DNA of 38,812 nt from Planctomycetota bacterium (GTDB taxonomy: Bacteria; Planctomycetota; Phycisphaerae; Sedimentisphaerales; Anaerobacaceae), in contig VRUG01000024.1 of assembly GCA_019456255.1 (NCBI GenBank), forward strand, positions 1-38,812. The letters are read 5' to 3'. Below the pieces are notes generated by a model. That model ran no database searches. It worked only from the letters and a program-made list of their open reading frames with translations, and had not been told where the DNA came from. Below, piece by piece: positions 1-9,800 of the stretch. The translations under genes and the position numbers were made by a program. The first letter of the stretch is position 1. Each line of letters opens with the position of its first letter.

Positions 1-76
1 ATCCTCGATTATATAACCGAGAAAAGGCGATAGCGCAAATCTTTTTATGGAAAAATTCAAGCTTTTCTACAGAGCA

Positions 77-130
77 TACCGGACACCTTTAATTCGTCCA
101 ATTAAATGTACCGGACACCTTTAATTCGTC
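77..130. repeat. Two direct copies of a 22-bp repeat
   Basis: A 22-bp sequence beginning taccggacacc and ending aattcgtc occurs at 77-98 and again at 109-130 (period 32). The second copy, extended to 104-126, has a perfect 23-bp inverted partner at 677-699, so the small gene between them is bracketed by inverted repeats. No transposase gene is visible. Elements with a ggtgtccggtac core are, from memory, often seen near REP-associated transposase genes; that link is an inference. Confidence 0.85.
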
Positions 131-163
131 GAAAAGATTTTAAGAAAATAAATCCAGGAGTTA

Positions 164-664
164 ATGATGGATTTCCGAAGAGCTGGCTTAGAAGAATATG
201 GCTTTGAAGGCTTCGTAGGTATATCCTATTTGAAAGAAAATGGATGTGGAGACATTCCTAAAGAAATGGGAGTCTATGTTGTTATAAGAGAGTCTTCTGA
301 TAATGTCTGCTTTTTAGAAGAAAGCATTGGAGGGCATTTTAAAGGAAAAAATCCAACCGTTAGTATATCTGAATTAGAAGATAATTGGATTGATGGTGCT
401 TATGTTATTAATATTGGCAAAGCTGGGGGAACTGATATCAAAGCAACTTTGTTTTCAAGGATTAATCAGTATATCAAATTCGGAAAAGGTAAAAACATAG
501 GTCATAGAGGAGGCAGGTATATTTGGCAACTGAAAGACTCTGATGAACTCTTGATCGCATGGAAGCCTCTGGATGACGAAGAGCCTGAAGATGTTGAAAG
601 TGAATTGATTAATGATTTTAGAAAGCAGTACGGGGAAAGACCTTTTGCAAATTTACAAAAATGA
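164..664 (+). CDS. GIY-YIG-like small protein, possible nuclease
   Basis: A 166-residue protein with the layout of a GIY-YIG domain: GVY at residues 36-38 (the GIY strand), YVINIG at 80-85 (the YIG strand), an Arg at about 99 in the following helix, and an acidic ESELINDF helix near 145 followed by YGERPFANL. These are the usual positions of the catalytic Tyr/Arg/Glu set, so a DNA-nicking or DNA-cutting activity is possible, but similar folds also occur in non-nuclease proteins. Two in-frame ATGs lie at 164 and 167; AGGAG at 156-160 is spaced better for 167, giving 165 residues. It is a single gene flanked by 23-bp inverted repeats and is not obviously part of an operon. Fold assignment is moderately sure; biological role is unknown. 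Confidence 0.7.
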   Translation: MMDFRRAGLEEYGFEGFVGISYLKENGCGDIPKEMGVYVVIRESSDNVCFLEESIGGHFKGKNPTVSISELEDNWIDGAYVINIGKAGGTDIKATLFSRINQYIKFGKGKNIGHRGGRYIWQLKDSDELLIAWKPLDDEEPEDVESELINDFRKQYGERPFANLQK

Positions 665-676
665 CGGGCATATACA

Positions 677-699
677 AATTAAAGGTGTCCGGTACATTT
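677..699. repeat. Right arm of inverted repeat around the GIY-YIG-like gene
   Basis: This 23-bp sequence starting aattaaaggtgtcc is the exact reverse complement of 104-126. It lies 13 bp past the stop codon of the GIY-YIG-like gene and runs into a T-rich stretch (ttttttttcggtaccttttttc), so it could also help terminate transcription. Confidence 0.85.
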
Positions 700-845
700 T
701 TTTTCGGTACCTTTTTTCATATCATCCAACACAATAAAAAAGTGAACAAAATGGCACTATCAGGCATATAATACGGCGATAGGCAAATTTGGACGATAAC
801 CCCCGAAAAGTTGCTCTACCAACGCAAATTTGGTAACATAATACA

Positions 846-3800
846 ATGAATTTGGCTTCTCTAATAACCAGGAAAAAATCATTCGTAAAAGTCCCAGCTT
901 TTACAAAAGTCAGCCTATTATCTATACTCTCATTGATAATAGTCGCCGCGGTATGCCTCACATCCTGCAAATCCCGCTCATCATCAAATAAAATCAAAAA
1001 CGTACTCTTCATCAGCATCGATACCTGCCGCGCAGACTACCTTAGCTGTTACGGCTACCCAAAAAAAACCACCCCAAACATCGACGCCATAGCCGACCAG
1101 GCAATTCTATGCGAAAATGTCATCTCGCCGGCACCGCTAACCTTGCCCGCACACTCATCAATGATGACAGGAACAATTCCGCCATATCATGGCGTTCACA
1201 ATAATATGGACTATAGACTCGATAGCTCAAACACCACACTTGCCGAAATTTTAAAGGAAAAGGGCTTTACTACAGGAGCTGCTATAAGTGCTTTTGTACT
1301 GGACTCGCGATTTGGCCTCAATCAGGGATTCGATACTTACAACGACCATTTCGAAAACGAACGATTCGCTGGAACTGTCAGCGAAAGAACAGGCGACGAA
1401 ACTACAAGAATCGCAACACAATGGCTCGAGCAGCACAAAGATGAAAAATTCTTCTACTTCCTTCACTACTATGACCCGCATCATCCTTATGAACCGCCCA
1501 AAAAATTTAAAAAACAATACCCCGACAATCCATACGCCGCTGAGATTGCATTTACCGACTACTGCATCGGACAGGTAACTGACAAACTAAAAGAATTAGG
1601 CCTTTACGATTCAACATTAATCGTCATTGCAGGCGACCACGGCGAAATGCTCTACGAACATAACGAAAAAACGCATTCCTATTTCATTTATCAGGGCGCT
1701 GTAAAAGTACCATTGATTTTCAAACTCCCAGGCACACAAAAACCAAAACGAATCAAAAAACTGGCTGGACTAATTGATATCGTACCAACTATATGCAGCT
1801 TACTCGGTATCGAAAAACCCGAAAATGCAAAAGGTGTCGACCTGTCAAAAAACTTTGAGACAGAAACCTCCGACGATAAACGCTATGTATTCTGTGAAAG
1901 TTTTTATCCCACAATTTATAATGCCAACCCCTTATTAGGCATCGTATCGGATAAATTCAAATATATCCAGACCACTAAACCCGAACTCTATGATTTGCAA
2001 AATGACCCTAATGAAACCCGCAACCTTGTAGACAAAATGAAAAATCAAGCAAGAATAATGCAGCATGAGCTAAAGCAAATCCTAAAACAACAGGTGAGAA
2101 TAAATAACCAAAGCAAATTACAACTGGACCAGAACGCAAGAAAAAGACTCGAATCCCTGGGATATGTCGGCGGACACGCCATAAAAGAAGATTTCACTTT
2201 CGACCAGACAAAAGATGATGCAAAAGACCTACTCAGCTTTCATAATCAAAACGAAAAATTCTCCACACTTTTAGCCATGAAAAAGTATGACCTCGCAAAG
2301 GCCCTCTGCGAAAAATTGATTGAGATAAGACCGGATTTCTTCCTGGCAAGGTCCAATCTTGCACGCGTTGCTATGGAACAGCGAGAATTTGAAACCGCTA
2401 TTGCACATTTACTAAAATCTCTTGAATTGAGACCTGATGCTTTCGAGGCCCATCAAAATCTCGGCATCGCCTACATATCTTTGGAAAAATACCAGGATGC
2501 CGTTGAACATCTTAAAAAAGCAAATCAGCTTAGACCTGAAAACCCCGATATAATAAGTAACCTCGGAATCGCTTTATCAGGAACTGGAAAACTCCAGCAG
2601 GCATCCCAATATTGCTCAAAAGCTATCGAACTCAACCCTTACCACGCCGCAAATTATACTAACCTCGGCACCGTACAGGAAAAACAGAAAAAAATTAATG
2701 ATGCCGTTTCAAGTTATAAAAAATCTCTCCAACTAAAACCTGAACAGCTATTCGTTCTAAACAGACTTTCATTGCTGCTTTATAAGCAAAGAAAATTCGA
2801 CGAAGCAATCACATACTTAAACCAGTCCCTGCAATTAAACCCAAAGCAGCCAGCCATACATAAAATTTTGGGCTCAGCTCTTGCATTCACCGGAGAAACT
2901 GACCAGGCCGCACTGCATTTCAACCAGGCCGTTAAACTCACCGATGTCCTGGCCACTGCTAATGGAAAATTTGACAACCTCATTAAAATTTCTGAAAAGA
3001 CAATCGCAGACAACCAGCAATATTCTCAAATTAAAATAGATTACCCGTTTGATAATTCTATTTTCCCGCCGGAAATTGTCGCCCCTACTTTTCTTTGGCA
3101 TGACCCGCAAAAATCAGCAAACGCTTGGCTTGTAAAAGTAACCCTCTCTGGCAATCCAAAGCCCATATACGCCTTCACTCTCGGCAAACAGCGCCAGCAA
3201 ATCATCGACCCCGAAGCCGTAAGACCAACAAATGCCCATTATAAGCCAAGCGATTACGATATAACTGCAAAAGCATGGACACCGGATAAAGATACCTGGA
3301 AAATAATAAAACAAAACTCCATAGAGAAAAACGCCACCGTAACATTCTTCGGGTTTAACAAAAACGACACCTCAAAAATCCTCTCAAAAGCAAGCATCCG
3401 TATTGCAACCTCAAAGGACCCTGTTGGCGCACCGATATTTTACCGCGATGTACCATTAATGCCCGCTGTCGAAAAAGGTACTATCAAACCTATCCCTGAT
3501 GACGCCCTGCCTATTATCGCCTGGAGATTGCGCGACATAGCAAAACCATCGGCACCGGTCGTACTAAAAGATATGCCCACCTGTGCAAACTGTCACTCCT
3601 TCTCAAGCGATGGAAAAACTTTCGGCATGGATATGGACGGACCAAGCGGTGACAAAGGCGCCTACGGAATCGATGAAGTACAAAAACAAATGGTCATTAC
3701 CAAAGATGATATTATTACTTGGAACTCTTACGACAAAACTCCAGAGGACCATAAAAACTTCGGACTATTTTCAAAGGTCTCACCAGACGGCAAACATGTT

Positions 3801-5261
3801 GTCAGCACCTTAAACGAAGCCGTCTTCGTTGCAAACTATCCCGAATTCAAGTTCCTGCAATCATTCTTCCCGACAAGAGGAATTCTCGTCATCTATTCAA
3901 TAGAAGAAAAAACCATGAAAGCTCTACCCGGAGCCGATGACACAAAATATGTCCAGACAAATGGCACATGGAGTCCCGATGGTAAGGAAATTATCTTCTC
4001 CAGAGCACTGGCAAAAGACAAATACACAAGCGATGAAAGACCAACATATTCAGGCGACCCCAAAGAAACACAAATCCAGTACGACCTTTACCGAATACCA
4101 TTCAACGACGGCAAAGGCGGCATAGCCAAACCGGTTGAAGGAGCTTCCAACAACCAAATGAGTAATTCTTTTCCCAAATTTTCCCCCGATGGCAAATGGA
4201 TAATTTACGTACAAGCTAAAAACGGACAACTCATGCGCCCAGACAGCAAACTTCATATAATACCCGCCGAGGGAGGAACACCAAGAAAAATGAATTGCAA
4301 TCTACCGCTCATGAATTCATGGCATAGCTTCTCGCCAAATAGTAAATGGCTTGTCTTCTCATCAAAAGGATTTACACCTTTCACACAAATGTTCCTCACG
4401 CACATCGACGAAAACGGAAATGACAGCCCAGCTATTCTAATTCCAAACTCAACCGCCGACAACAGAGCCGTGAACATCCCCGAATTTCTAAACAATTCTC
4501 ACGACGCTATAGTTTCAATCAGCGCACCAACACGAGAAGCATATCGATATCTCAGGAACGCACAAAAACTAAAAATGAAAGGAAAATTTAATGAAGCTCT
4601 CGGGCAACTGGAAAAATCTATTGAGCTAAACCCATACTATGCAGAAACACATAACCTTATGGGCATAATGTTTTTTGAAACACAAAAAATAGAAAAAGCT
4701 ATTCATCATCTGAAAAAAGCAACAGAATTGGACCCGGACCTTTATCGTGCACACAATAATCTCGCGCATCTTCTAAAACAAAAAGGCAAAAACGAACAAG
4801 CTGTTAAACATTACATCCAGGCTATAAAACTTGACCCAAAACACAAAGCAATTAACAAAAACGATAACATCATAAAAGGTGCCGCCTATTCTCAAGTCGG
4901 AAACAATGCACAGGCCATTAAGTACTGGACTATCGCTGACAGAGAAACCGACCTCCCCGATACTGTTCTTAATGAACTGGCATGGGCGCTGGTAACAATC
5001 AAAGATTCAAAATTAAGAAACCCCGCACAGGCAGTAAAACATGCTATCAAAGCTTGCCAATTAACCAATTATAAAAATCCAAGCTACATGGACACACTGG
5101 CAACTGCATATGCTGCGACACGACAATTCGCCAATGCCATAAAAACTGCTGAAAAAGCCGTCAACCTGGCGCAGTCCTCAAGAAACACCGCACTCGCCAA
5201 CGATATCAGAAAAAGACTGCAACTTTACCGGGCAGGAAAAACTTACGACCCCGGTTATTAA
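846..5261 (+). CDS. Lipoprotein: sulfatase-like + TPR + CxxCH + TolB-like propeller + TPR
   Basis: 1471 residues, multi-domain. A hydrophobic stretch ending LTSC (Cys41) looks like a lipobox, suggesting an exported, lipid-anchored protein. Residues about 50-430 are an alkaline-phosphatase-superfamily sulfatase-like domain: DTCRADYLSCYG near 59-70, TLPAHSSMMTG from 99, HYYDPHHPY near 207-215, GDHGE at 263-267. At the nucleophile position a sulfatase would have Cys/Ser in CxPSR; here it reads TLPAH, so Thr99 is the probable nucleophile, as in phosphotransferases and phosphodiesterases of this superfamily. TPR units follow (about 485-700), then a domain with a haem-type CANCH at 913-917, WSPDGK/FSPDGK propeller motifs (about 1030-1210) and more TPRs to the C-terminus. 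No convincing Shine-Dalgarno precedes 846, so a nearby start is possible. The gene is convergent with the ankyrin gene, 6 bp apart. The substrate cannot be read from sequence. Confidence 0.85.
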   Translation: MNLASLITRKKSFVKVPAFTKVSLLSILSLIIVAAVCLTSCKSRSSSNKIKNVLFISIDTCRADYLSCYGYPKKTTPNIDAIADQAILCENVISPAPLTLPAHSSMMTGTIPPYHGVHNNMDYRLDSSNTTLAEILKEKGFTTGAAISAFVLDSRFGLNQGFDTYNDHFENERFAGTVSERTGDETTRIATQWLEQHKDEKFFYFLHYYDPHHPYEPPKKFKKQYPDNPYAAEIAFTDYCIGQVTDKLKELGLYDSTLIVIAGDHGEMLYEHNEKTHSYFIYQGAVKVPLIFKLPGTQKPKRIKKLAGLIDIVPTICSLLGIEKPENAKGVDLSKNFETETSDDKRYVFCESFYPTIYNANPLLGIVSDKFKYIQTTKPELYDLQNDPNETRNLVDKMKNQARIMQHELKQILKQQVRINNQSKLQLDQNARKRLESLGYVGGHAIKEDFTFDQTKDDAKDLLSFHNQNEKFSTLLAMKKYDLAKALCEKLIEIRPDFFLARSNLARVAMEQREFETAIAHLLKSLELRPDAFEAHQNLGIAYISLEKYQDAVEHLKKANQLRPENPDIISNLGIALSGTGKLQQASQYCSKAIELNPYHAANYTNLGTVQEKQKKINDAVSSYKKSLQLKPEQLFVLNRLSLLLYKQRKFDEAITYLNQSLQLNPKQPAIHKILGSALAFTGETDQAALHFNQAVKLTDVLATANGKFDNLIKISEKTIADNQQYSQIKIDYPFDNSIFPPEIVAPTFLWHDPQKSANAWLVKVTLSGNPKPIYAFTLGKQRQQIIDPEAVRPTNAHYKPSDYDITAKAWTPDKDTWKIIKQNSIEKNATVTFFGFNKNDTSKILSKASIRIATSKDPVGAPIFYRDVPLMPAVEKGTIKPIPDDALPIIAWRLRDIAKPSAPVVLKDMPTCANCHSFSSDGKTFGMDMDGPSGDKGAYGIDEVQKQMVITKDDIITWNSYDKTPEDHKNFGLFSKVSPDGKHVVSTLNEAVFVANYPEFKFLQSFFPTRGILVIYSIEEKTMKALPGADDTKYVQTNGTWSPDGKEIIFSRALAKDKYTSDERPTYSGDPKETQIQYDLYRIPFNDGKGGIAKPVEGASNNQMSNSFPKFSPDGKWIIYVQAKNGQLMRPDSKLHIIPAEGGTPRKMNCNLPLMNSWHSFSPNSKWLVFSSKGFTPFTQMFLTHIDENGNDSPAILIPNSTADNRAVNIPEFLNNSHDAIVSISAPTREAYRYLRNAQKLKMKGKFNEALGQLEKSIELNPYYAETHNLMGIMFFETQKIEKAIHHLKKATELDPDLYRAHNNLAHLLKQKGKNEQAVKHYIQAIKLDPKHKAINKNDNIIKGAAYSQVGNNAQAIKYWTIADRETDLPDTVLNELAWALVTIKDSKLRNPAQAVKHAIKACQLTNYKNPSYMDTLATAYAATRQFANAIKTAEKAVNLAQSSRNTALANDIRKRLQLYRAGKTYDPGY

Positions 5262-5267
5262 CACCGC

Positions 5268-6740
5268 CTATTCCTTACCCCCGTATTTTTTCAAAAGTTT
5301 GATTATCACGCTATGCTCATTCTCTTTCGCTGCACTTAATGGTGTAAAATCCTCATCCTCAATATGAATCAGTGCGTTAACATCCGCTCCCCCCTCAAGC
5401 AATAGCTTGACTATCTCTACATAGCCTTGCTGCGAAGCAATATACAACGCCGTTACACCATTTCTTTCTTCCGCAGCATTAACATCTGCCTTGGCCTCTA
5501 TCAAACGCTTAACAACTTCAACATGACCGTTCTGAGATGCAACATACAACGGTGTCACTCCGTACGCATTAGCCAAATCAACATCCGCTCCCGCTCCAAG
5601 CAGCAATTCCACCACCTCCATATACCCCATTACCGACGCCATCAAAAGCGAACTAACATTATTCCCCTTTGTCGCGTTAGCATCTGCCTTAGCTTCCAGT
5701 AAAACCCTGACAACTTCAACATGGTTCGCCTGCGATGCCAAAAGCAACGATGTACTGCCGTCACTCCTGCGCGCAGCTTCAACATCTGCCTTAGCTTTAA
5801 GCAACTGCCCGGCAACACCCGCATGACCGTTACCACTTCCAAGCAGCAGCGCTGTACCGCCGTCACTCTTACGCTTCGCGTGAACATCAGCTCCAGCCTT
5901 AAGCAATTGCTCAACGATTCCACCATGTCCATTCTCTGCCGCCGCCAACAACGCTGTCACTCCATCGTCGTCACCGGCATTTACATTAGCACCACGTGCC
6001 AGCAATATCTTCACCAAATCCCCATACCCCTTCCGAGAAGCTATCGACAAAGCTCTAACACCATCGGCATTACGCGCAGCATAAATGTTCACTTTCGATT
6101 TCAAAGGCTTTTTAACAACTTCCACACGGCCGTCACGCAACGCTATCGATAAAACCTCAGCTCCGTCTTTACCACTAACATCTCTCTTCAATCCCAAAAG
6201 ATGTTTGGCAACTTCTACATGACCGTTATGCAGCGATACCAACAAAACTGTAACTCCGCCGCTATCTTCAGCATTAACATCAGCTCCCCCCTCAATTAAC
6301 AGCTTAACAACCTCTAAATGTCCCTGCTGAGATGCCGCCCATAAAGGCGTTACACCATCAATTTTACGCTTCGCATGAATATCAGCCTTCGCGCCAAGCA
6401 ATAGCTTTACGATTTCCGTATAACCTAGCTGCGACGACACCGACAACCCGGTAACACCATCTGTTTTACGCGCCGCATTTACATCAGCTTCCGATTCCAG
6501 CAATAGTTTAACAATTTCAGTATGACCATTCTCACAAGCAAGCAATAGCGGCGTAACTCTGTAATAAATTCGCGTATTGACATCGGCGCCTTGCAATATC
6601 GCTTCCTTTACACCCGGCAAATTACCATCTTCAGCTGCTAACGATAATGCATTATTCAAATCATCCTTCTCTGCCGCCCCCGCAACCGTCGCCGAGCAAA
6701 ATAAAATACCTGCCAATATTGCAAACGCCATATACTTCAT
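5268..6740 (-). CDS. Exported ankyrin-repeat protein
   Basis: 490 residues. The N-terminus (MKYMAFAILAGILFCSATVAGA) is a good signal peptide with an Ala-rich cleavage site, so the protein is probably periplasmic or surface-associated. After it come about 14 ankyrin units of 32-35 residues, each built on TPLxxASxxGHxEVVKLLLExGADVN. Repeats 6 and 9 are the most degenerate (for example VLSIALRDGRVEVVKKPL), and the final unit ends ENEHSVIIKLLKKYGGKE. Ankyrin arrays bind other proteins; no catalytic domain is present and no partner can be named. A consensus promoter on this strand lies at 6779-6807, shared divergently with the beta-helix gene. The 3' end almost touches the convergent sulfatase-like gene. 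Confidence 0.9.
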   Translation of the reverse strand: MKYMAFAILAGILFCSATVAGAAEKDDLNNALSLAAEDGNLPGVKEAILQGADVNTRIYYRVTPLLLACENGHTEIVKLLLESEADVNAARKTDGVTGLSVSSQLGYTEIVKLLLGAKADIHAKRKIDGVTPLWAASQQGHLEVVKLLIEGGADVNAEDSGGVTVLLVSLHNGHVEVAKHLLGLKRDVSGKDGAEVLSIALRDGRVEVVKKPLKSKVNIYAARNADGVRALSIASRKGYGDLVKILLARGANVNAGDDDGVTALLAAAENGHGGIVEQLLKAGADVHAKRKSDGGTALLLGSGNGHAGVAGQLLKAKADVEAARRSDGSTSLLLASQANHVEVVRVLLEAKADANATKGNNVSSLLMASVMGYMEVVELLLGAGADVDLANAYGVTPLYVASQNGHVEVVKRLIEAKADVNAAEERNGVTALYIASQQGYVEIVKLLLEGGADVNALIHIEDEDFTPLSAAKENEHSVIIKLLKKYGGKE

Positions 6741-6778
6741 TACTAACTAACCTTTCCTATCAACTGCCCTTTATAGCA

Positions 6779-6807
6779 ATTATAAGGCTATAATGGTTAA
6801 ATGTCAA
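6779..6807 (-). promoter_or_regulatory. Consensus housekeeping promoter for the ankyrin gene
   Basis: Read on the minus strand: TTGACA (6807-6802), 17-bp spacer, TATAAT (6784-6779), about 40 bp before the ATG at 6740. Both hexamers are perfect sigma70-type consensus and the spacer is optimal. Confidence 0.8.
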
Positions 6808-6831
6808 ATAACCTGTTACATAAGAAAACTC

Positions 6832-6859
6832 TTGACATTTCAGACTAAAAAGGTATAAT
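6832..6859 (+). promoter_or_regulatory. Consensus housekeeping promoter for the beta-helix gene
   Basis: TTGACA at 6832-6837, 16-bp spacer, TATAAT at 6854-6859, then a strong ribosome site GGAGGAG at 6876-6882, 7 bp before the ATG. It faces away from the ankyrin promoter; the two -35 boxes are 24 bp apart. Confidence 0.85.
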
Positions 6860-6889
6860 CTCGTATATTTATAATGGAGGAGTAGATAT

Positions 6890-9800
6890 ATGAAAGTCAC
6901 TTTTAGAGTACCCATTTTTTTATTGGTTCTTTTAACACTAACAACAGCTTTATCGCATGCCGGAACAATTTACGTCGATTTTAATGCTGCCGGCGCAAAT
7001 AATGGTTCATCATGGACTAATGCGTATAATTATCTTCAAGATGCGATAGTTGCTGCTTCAGGCGGTGACCAGATTTGGGTCGCTGCCGCTATTTACAAAC
7101 CTGACCAGGGAGGTGGCGAATCTCCCGGAGATCGCGTAGCTACTTTTCAGCTAAAAAACGGAGTAGCTATTTATGGCGGCTTTCCGCCAAGCGGAGGAAA
7201 CTGGGGCGACCGTGTCCCAGATACACACATAACCACTCTTAGCGGTGATTTAGCTAACGATGATATGCCGAATTTTGTGAACAATGCCGAAAACAGCTAC
7301 CATGTTGTAAGTGGCAGCAGCCTCAATGCGACAGCTGTTTGGGACGGATTCACTATCACTGCCGGAAATTCTAATATGGGATGGCCAAATAACTCAGGCG
7401 GAGGAATGCGGAATAATTTTAACAGCTCGCCAAGTTTGAAAAATTGTGTCTTTACGGAAAATTTTGCCGAATGGGCCGGGGGTGGAGTTTTCAACGAAGA
7501 TAACAGTAATCCAACACTGACCAATTGTATGTTTAGTGAAAATCGTTCTGACCATGGTGCAGGTCTATTTAACAGTAGCACCAGCCCGGAACTAAACAAC
7601 TGTACATTCAGTAATAATACGGCTAACAATGCTGGTGGAGGGATGTTCAACTGGATAGCAAGCAGCCCAATAGTGAATGACTGTACCTTTACTGACAACA
7701 CTGCTAAATTATATGTTGGTGGTGGAATGCACAATTATGATAACAGCAATCCGCTATTGACCAATTGTACATTTACTTCAAACTCTGCTGGCAATTCCGG
7801 TGGTGGTGTACAAAACACTAATAATAGCAACCCTGAAATAGTTGATTGTGTCTTTACGAAAAATTCTGCCAGCTGGGCTGGGGGGGGAGTTTTCAACGAT
7901 GATAACAGCAATCCAACCTTGACCAATTGCATGTTTACTGAAAATCGTTCTGACTATGGTGCGGGTATCTTTAATTTTAGCACCAATCCTACTTTAGACC
8001 ATTGTACGTTTAATAACAACGTGGCAAATAATAATGGCGGAGGAATGCAAAACCATACAAACAGCAATCCAGTACTGACAAATTGTACTTTCACAAACAA
8101 CACTGCAGGAGATAATGGTGGGGGGATGTTCAATAATACCAGCAATCCAAATCTTACAAACACCACTTTCACCAACAATACTGCTACCGAACATGGCGGG
8201 GCAATGGTAAACTACTACGCTAATCCCATCCTGACTAACTGTACATTCACCAACAATACGGCGACTACATTGAATGGTGGAGCAATGCATAATAATACCA
8301 GCAATGCGCAAATTACTGATTGTCAATTTACTGGAAATACGGCACAGGCTAACGGGGGAGGAATAGATAACTACAATTCCAGCCCGAAAATTACTGATTG
8401 TGACTTTACTGATAACTCCGCAGCATGGGATGGCGGGGGCGTTTTTAATGGAAATAACAGCAATCCAAATATCACGGATTGCAGGTTCAGCAATAATGAC
8501 GCCGCTAATAACGGCGGAGGCGTATTCAACTGGGATGGCAGTGCACCGGTTATCGACAACTGTATCTTCCAAGACAACTCTTCAAATGCAAATGGCGGAG
8601 GAATCGGTAACGGTAACAACAGCAGCCCAACAATAAATAATTGTATTTTTACAGGTAACTCTACAAATTGGGGCGGCGGTGCAGTAAATAATCATAACAG
8701 CAGCCCCACAATTACAAATTGTGATTTTACAGACAACAATGCAAATAATGGTGGTGGGATGACTAACAATGAGAACAGCAACCCACAAATAACAGACTGC
8801 AACTTTATAGATAACAACTCGGTTGATAGCGGCGGTGGAGTGCACAACATCAACAGCAGTCCAACATTGACCAACTGCACGCTCAGTAATAATTCCGCAG
8901 GCCATGTTGGGGGTGGGATGCATAATAATAACAGCAATCCAAATATCATTGGCTGTACGTTTAATAACAACTCTTCTGCCAACGGCGGGGCAATCTACAA
9001 CTGGGATGGCAGCGAACCAAATATCTTGAATTGTACATTCACAAACAACACTGCAGGTTACGGAGGCGGAATTAACTGTCACACAAATTCCAGTCCCACG
9101 ATAACCAATTCTATTTTTACTGCAAACTCTGCTATTTTTGGTGGAGGAATATACAATCAAAATAACAGCAATCCAAATATCTCTGATTGTATATTTACCA
9201 ATAATAACGCTAATAGTAATGGAGGGGGGGTGTATAACGGTGCAAGTAGTGACCCGACAATGGACAACTGCCATTTCGAGGGTAACTCAGCAATTTTTGG
9301 CGGAGCTGTATTTAGTAATAGCAGCAATCCGGTATTTAACGATTGCACGATCAGGGGTAATTCAGCTACGGGCGATACCTATTCTAAAGGCGGAGGTATA
9401 ATGAGTTATGGAGGCACTACAAAACTAACGAATTGCATTATCAATGGTAATTCATCCCAATTTAGTGCCGCTGCTGTTGGTGGCGAGTTCAGCTGTGAGC
9501 TTATCCTGGACAATTGTCTGATTTACGGCAATACCGCAAAGCATGGAGGTGGAGTAGATTTATGGCAAGATACCAAGGCAACACTGACTAACAATACTAT
9601 ATGTTATAACGCGGTAACAATATCAGCTGGAGGAATGATTATTAATCCAGGATGTGAAGCTGTTATTCGCAATTCTATCTTCTGGGGTAATACACTTAAT
9701 AACGTGGTGACGGAAGAGTCACAAATTATAAATATGGGAACTATTCAGGTTAGTTATAGCGATATACAACTACTGGATATATACGCCGGGACAGGAAATA

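Noticed and set aside
7297..9348. Several long antisense frames (up to 230 residues) inside the beta-helix gene
   Set aside because: The repetitive Asn/Gly/Ser codons of the sense gene avoid antisense stops in a periodic way; the translations are low-complexity shadows.
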